A stretch of DNA of 64,000 nt from Sedimenticola sp. (GTDB lineage Bacteria; Pseudomonadota; Gammaproteobacteria; Chromatiales; Chromatiaceae). Where the stretch lies: positions 110,477 to 174,476 of the forward strand of contig JALSRN010000048.1 in the NCBI GenBank assembly GCA_026984735.1, read 5' to 3'. How positions within the stretch are numbered: the stretch's first letter is position 1; every line of letters begins with the position of its first letter. The notes under the pieces were generated by a model. It was given only the letters and a program-made list of their open reading frames with translations. It did no database searches and was not told where the DNA came from. Shown here in pieces: positions 62,672 through 64,000 of this stretch. Made by a program: the position numbers and the translations under genes.

Positions 62672-63977
62672 ACGGTTCCGCCAGGAGCTGCTGCGCCTGC
62701 TGCTGGTGGTCGCCGCCGTGCTGCTCCTCGGATGGCTGAGCGGCGCCTGGGCGCTGGCCTTGGCGGCGGGACTGGGCGGCTACATTCTCTGGCAACTGCG
62801 GCAGGTCTATCTGTTCGAAGAGTGGCTCATGGGCGTCAAGTCGAACCGCCGCGCCCTGAGCGGCACCTGGGACCTGGCGGCGGAACGGATCGAGCGCATC
62901 CGCCAGCGGGCGCGACAGCGCAAGAAGCGGATGAGCCGCCTGCTGCACCGCTTCCACGACACCCTCGAAACCCTCCCTGACGCCGCCCTCATTCTCGACC
63001 GGGACCGCCGAATTCTCTGGTTCAACTCGGCGGCCCGGGAACTGCTGGGCCTCGACGCCGCCAGCCGCGAGCGGCGGCTCACCCGGGTACTCTCCGGCAA
63101 GGGGCTGCGGCGCTGGCTGGCGGAGGGGTTGCCCGCCCGGCCGCTGGAGATCGAGCGGAGCGGACCGCCCCGGCGGGAGCTGCAGCTGCGCCTCCTCCAT
63201 TTCGGCGAAGAGCAGTTTCTGCTCACCGCCCACGACGTCACCGAACTGAAGCGGGTGCAACAAGTGCGTCGCGACTTCATCGCCAACGTCTCCCACGAAC
63301 TGCGCACTCCGCTCACCGTGGTGAAGGGGTATCTCGAGATACTGGCCGAAGACGAGCTGCCGCCGCAGACGAAGGAGGCGCTGCGCGCTTCCTTGCGGCA
63401 GGCGCAGCGGATGGAGCAACTGGTCGCCGACCTGCTCATGCTGTCGCGGCTGGAGATGGAAGAGGCGCCGCCGGGCGACGAGGTGGTGGAGGTTCCCCGG
63501 CTGCTCGACGCCCTGGCGCAAGACGCCCGCCGCCTGGCGCTCACCCACGGCGACCATCCGCTGACCCTGCGGATCGACCGCGCTCTGGGCGTGCGCGGCA
63601 GTGAAAGCGAGCTCACCAGTGCCTTCGGCAACCTGCTCTTCAACGCGCTGCTCCACACGCCGGCGGGCACGCCGGTGGAAGTGACCTGGGAAAAGCGGGA
63701 TGGAGGCGCCCGCTTGACGGTGGCCGACCGCGGACCCGGCATCGACCCCGAGCATCTGGAACGGCTCACCGAGCGCTTCTACCGCGTGGACAAAGGGCGG
63801 TCGCGGGAACGCGGCGGCACCGGGCTGGGGCTTTCCATCGTGCGCCACGTGCTGGCGCGCCACGGCGGCCGCATCGAGATCGAGAGCCGCCCCGGCGAAG
63901 GCAGCCGCTTCATCGGTTTGTTTCCCGCCGAACGGCTGGTTAAACTTGATTCCCCTTCGAGTTCCAGCGACAGGTGA
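62664..63977 (+). CDS. phoR: Phosphate regulon sensor histidine kinase PhoR
   Basis: 437 residues. Two N-terminal membrane helices (about 8-45) with a very short periplasmic loop, a PAS domain (100-200), H-box RRDFIANVSHELRTPL near 210-225 and the ATPase motifs FGNLLFNALLHTPAG, VADRGPGID and GGTGLGLSIV. The domain plan is that of PhoR, which senses through PstSCAB-PhoU. Confidence 0.94.
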   Translation: MHERFRQELLRLLLVVAAVLLLGWLSGAWALALAAGLGGYILWQLRQVYLFEEWLMGVKSNRRALSGTWDLAAERIERIRQRARQRKKRMSRLLHRFHDTLETLPDAALILDRDRRILWFNSAARELLGLDAASRERRLTRVLSGKGLRRWLAEGLPARPLEIERSGPPRRELQLRLLHFGEEQFLLTAHDVTELKRVQQVRRDFIANVSHELRTPLTVVKGYLEILAEDELPPQTKEALRASLRQAQRMEQLVADLLMLSRLEMEEAPPGDEVVEVPRLLDALAQDARRLALTHGDHPLTLRIDRALGVRGSESELTSAFGNLLFNALLHTPAGTPVEVTWEKRDGGARLTVADRGPGIDPEHLERLTERFYRVDKGRSRERGGTGLGLSIVRHVLARHGGRIEIESRPGEGSRFIGLFPAERLVKLDSPSSSSDR

Positions 63978-63983
63978 CTCACC

Positions 63984-64000
63984 ATGGACACCCAGGCTTT
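63984..64000 (+). CDS. Start of a further gene, cut by the window edge
   Basis: ATGGACACCCAGGCTTT follows the phoR stop by 6 bases; only MDTQA is readable. Its position suggests another phosphate-related gene (a second phoU or ppx/ppk would be usual), but nothing more can be said. Confidence 0.35.

Overview
This is a GC-rich chromosomal segment from a gammaproteobacterium. The evidence is the gene content and order: an rpsU-yqeY-dnaG-rpoD block, pilT/pilU divergent from yggS-proC-yggT-yggU, a bioBFHC operon, yqgE-ruvX-pyrR-pyrB-pyrC'-pyrK, and PhoB-type pst promoters. A formate dehydrogenase of the soluble NAD-linked (Fds) type and an orphan NorD/CbbO-family VWA protein would fit a facultative or obligate C1/lithoautotroph such as a sulfur oxidiser or methylotroph, but this is inference and no rubisco or sulfur-oxidation gene lies in the window. 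No prophage, CRISPR array, integrase or complete insertion sequence was seen; almost everything is core metabolism packed in short, overlapping operons.

Layout. 1-4.75 kb (minus): a three-gene gliding/export-type ABC operon (ATPase, permease fused to a GldG domain, DUF4340). 4.9-6.8 kb: a glutamate-synthase-like FMN protein that is broken by a 282-bp MITE and two frameshifts. 6.85-9.5 kb: ydbL-ydbH-like envelope genes. 9.55-12.0 kb: four uncharacterised genes. 12.2-16.6 kb: formate dehydrogenase (alpha subunit, and a fused NuoE-NuoF-type subunit). 17-25 kb: a 65-residue protein with its own promoter and terminator, a MoxR/DUF2201-VWA pair coupled to a BepA-like periplasmic protease, an HU-like protein, an MlaC-like protein, a NorD/CbbO-like VWA protein and a glutaredoxin. 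25.3 kb: tRNA-Met. 25.8-30.4 kb: dsbA, an endonuclease/phosphatase, a ZnuABC-type metal transporter and yidD. 30.5-35.2 kb: a tightly overlapped pyrimidine operon. 35.2-39.9 kb: pilU, pilT and yggS-proC-yggT-yggU. 40-41 kb: rpoH behind a perfect CIRCE operator. 41-45.5 kb: biotin genes. 45.5-50 kb: comF, midA, pteridine reductase, folK, folB, plsY. 50-56 kb: tsaD divergent from rpsU-yqeY-dnaG-rpoD, then tRNA-Ile2(CAU). 56-64 kb: a complete phosphate regulon (pstS; pstCAB; phoU-phoB-phoR) with two matching Pho-box promoters.

The most notable regulatory observation is the consensus CIRCE element (9-N9-9) lying across the predicted -35/-10 region of rpoH. It implies that HrcA controls the heat-shock sigma factor here. 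The most notable structural observations are a MITE with TA target duplication and nested inverted repeats inside a gene, a diverged relic of that element near folB, and a family of long palindromic intergenic repeats (two full copies and one reduced copy). I see no clear evidence of a wholly new defence or mobile system; the best candidates for undescribed biology are the uncharacterised genes at 9.5-12 kb, the MoxR/DUF2201/M48 module and the 65-residue protein.
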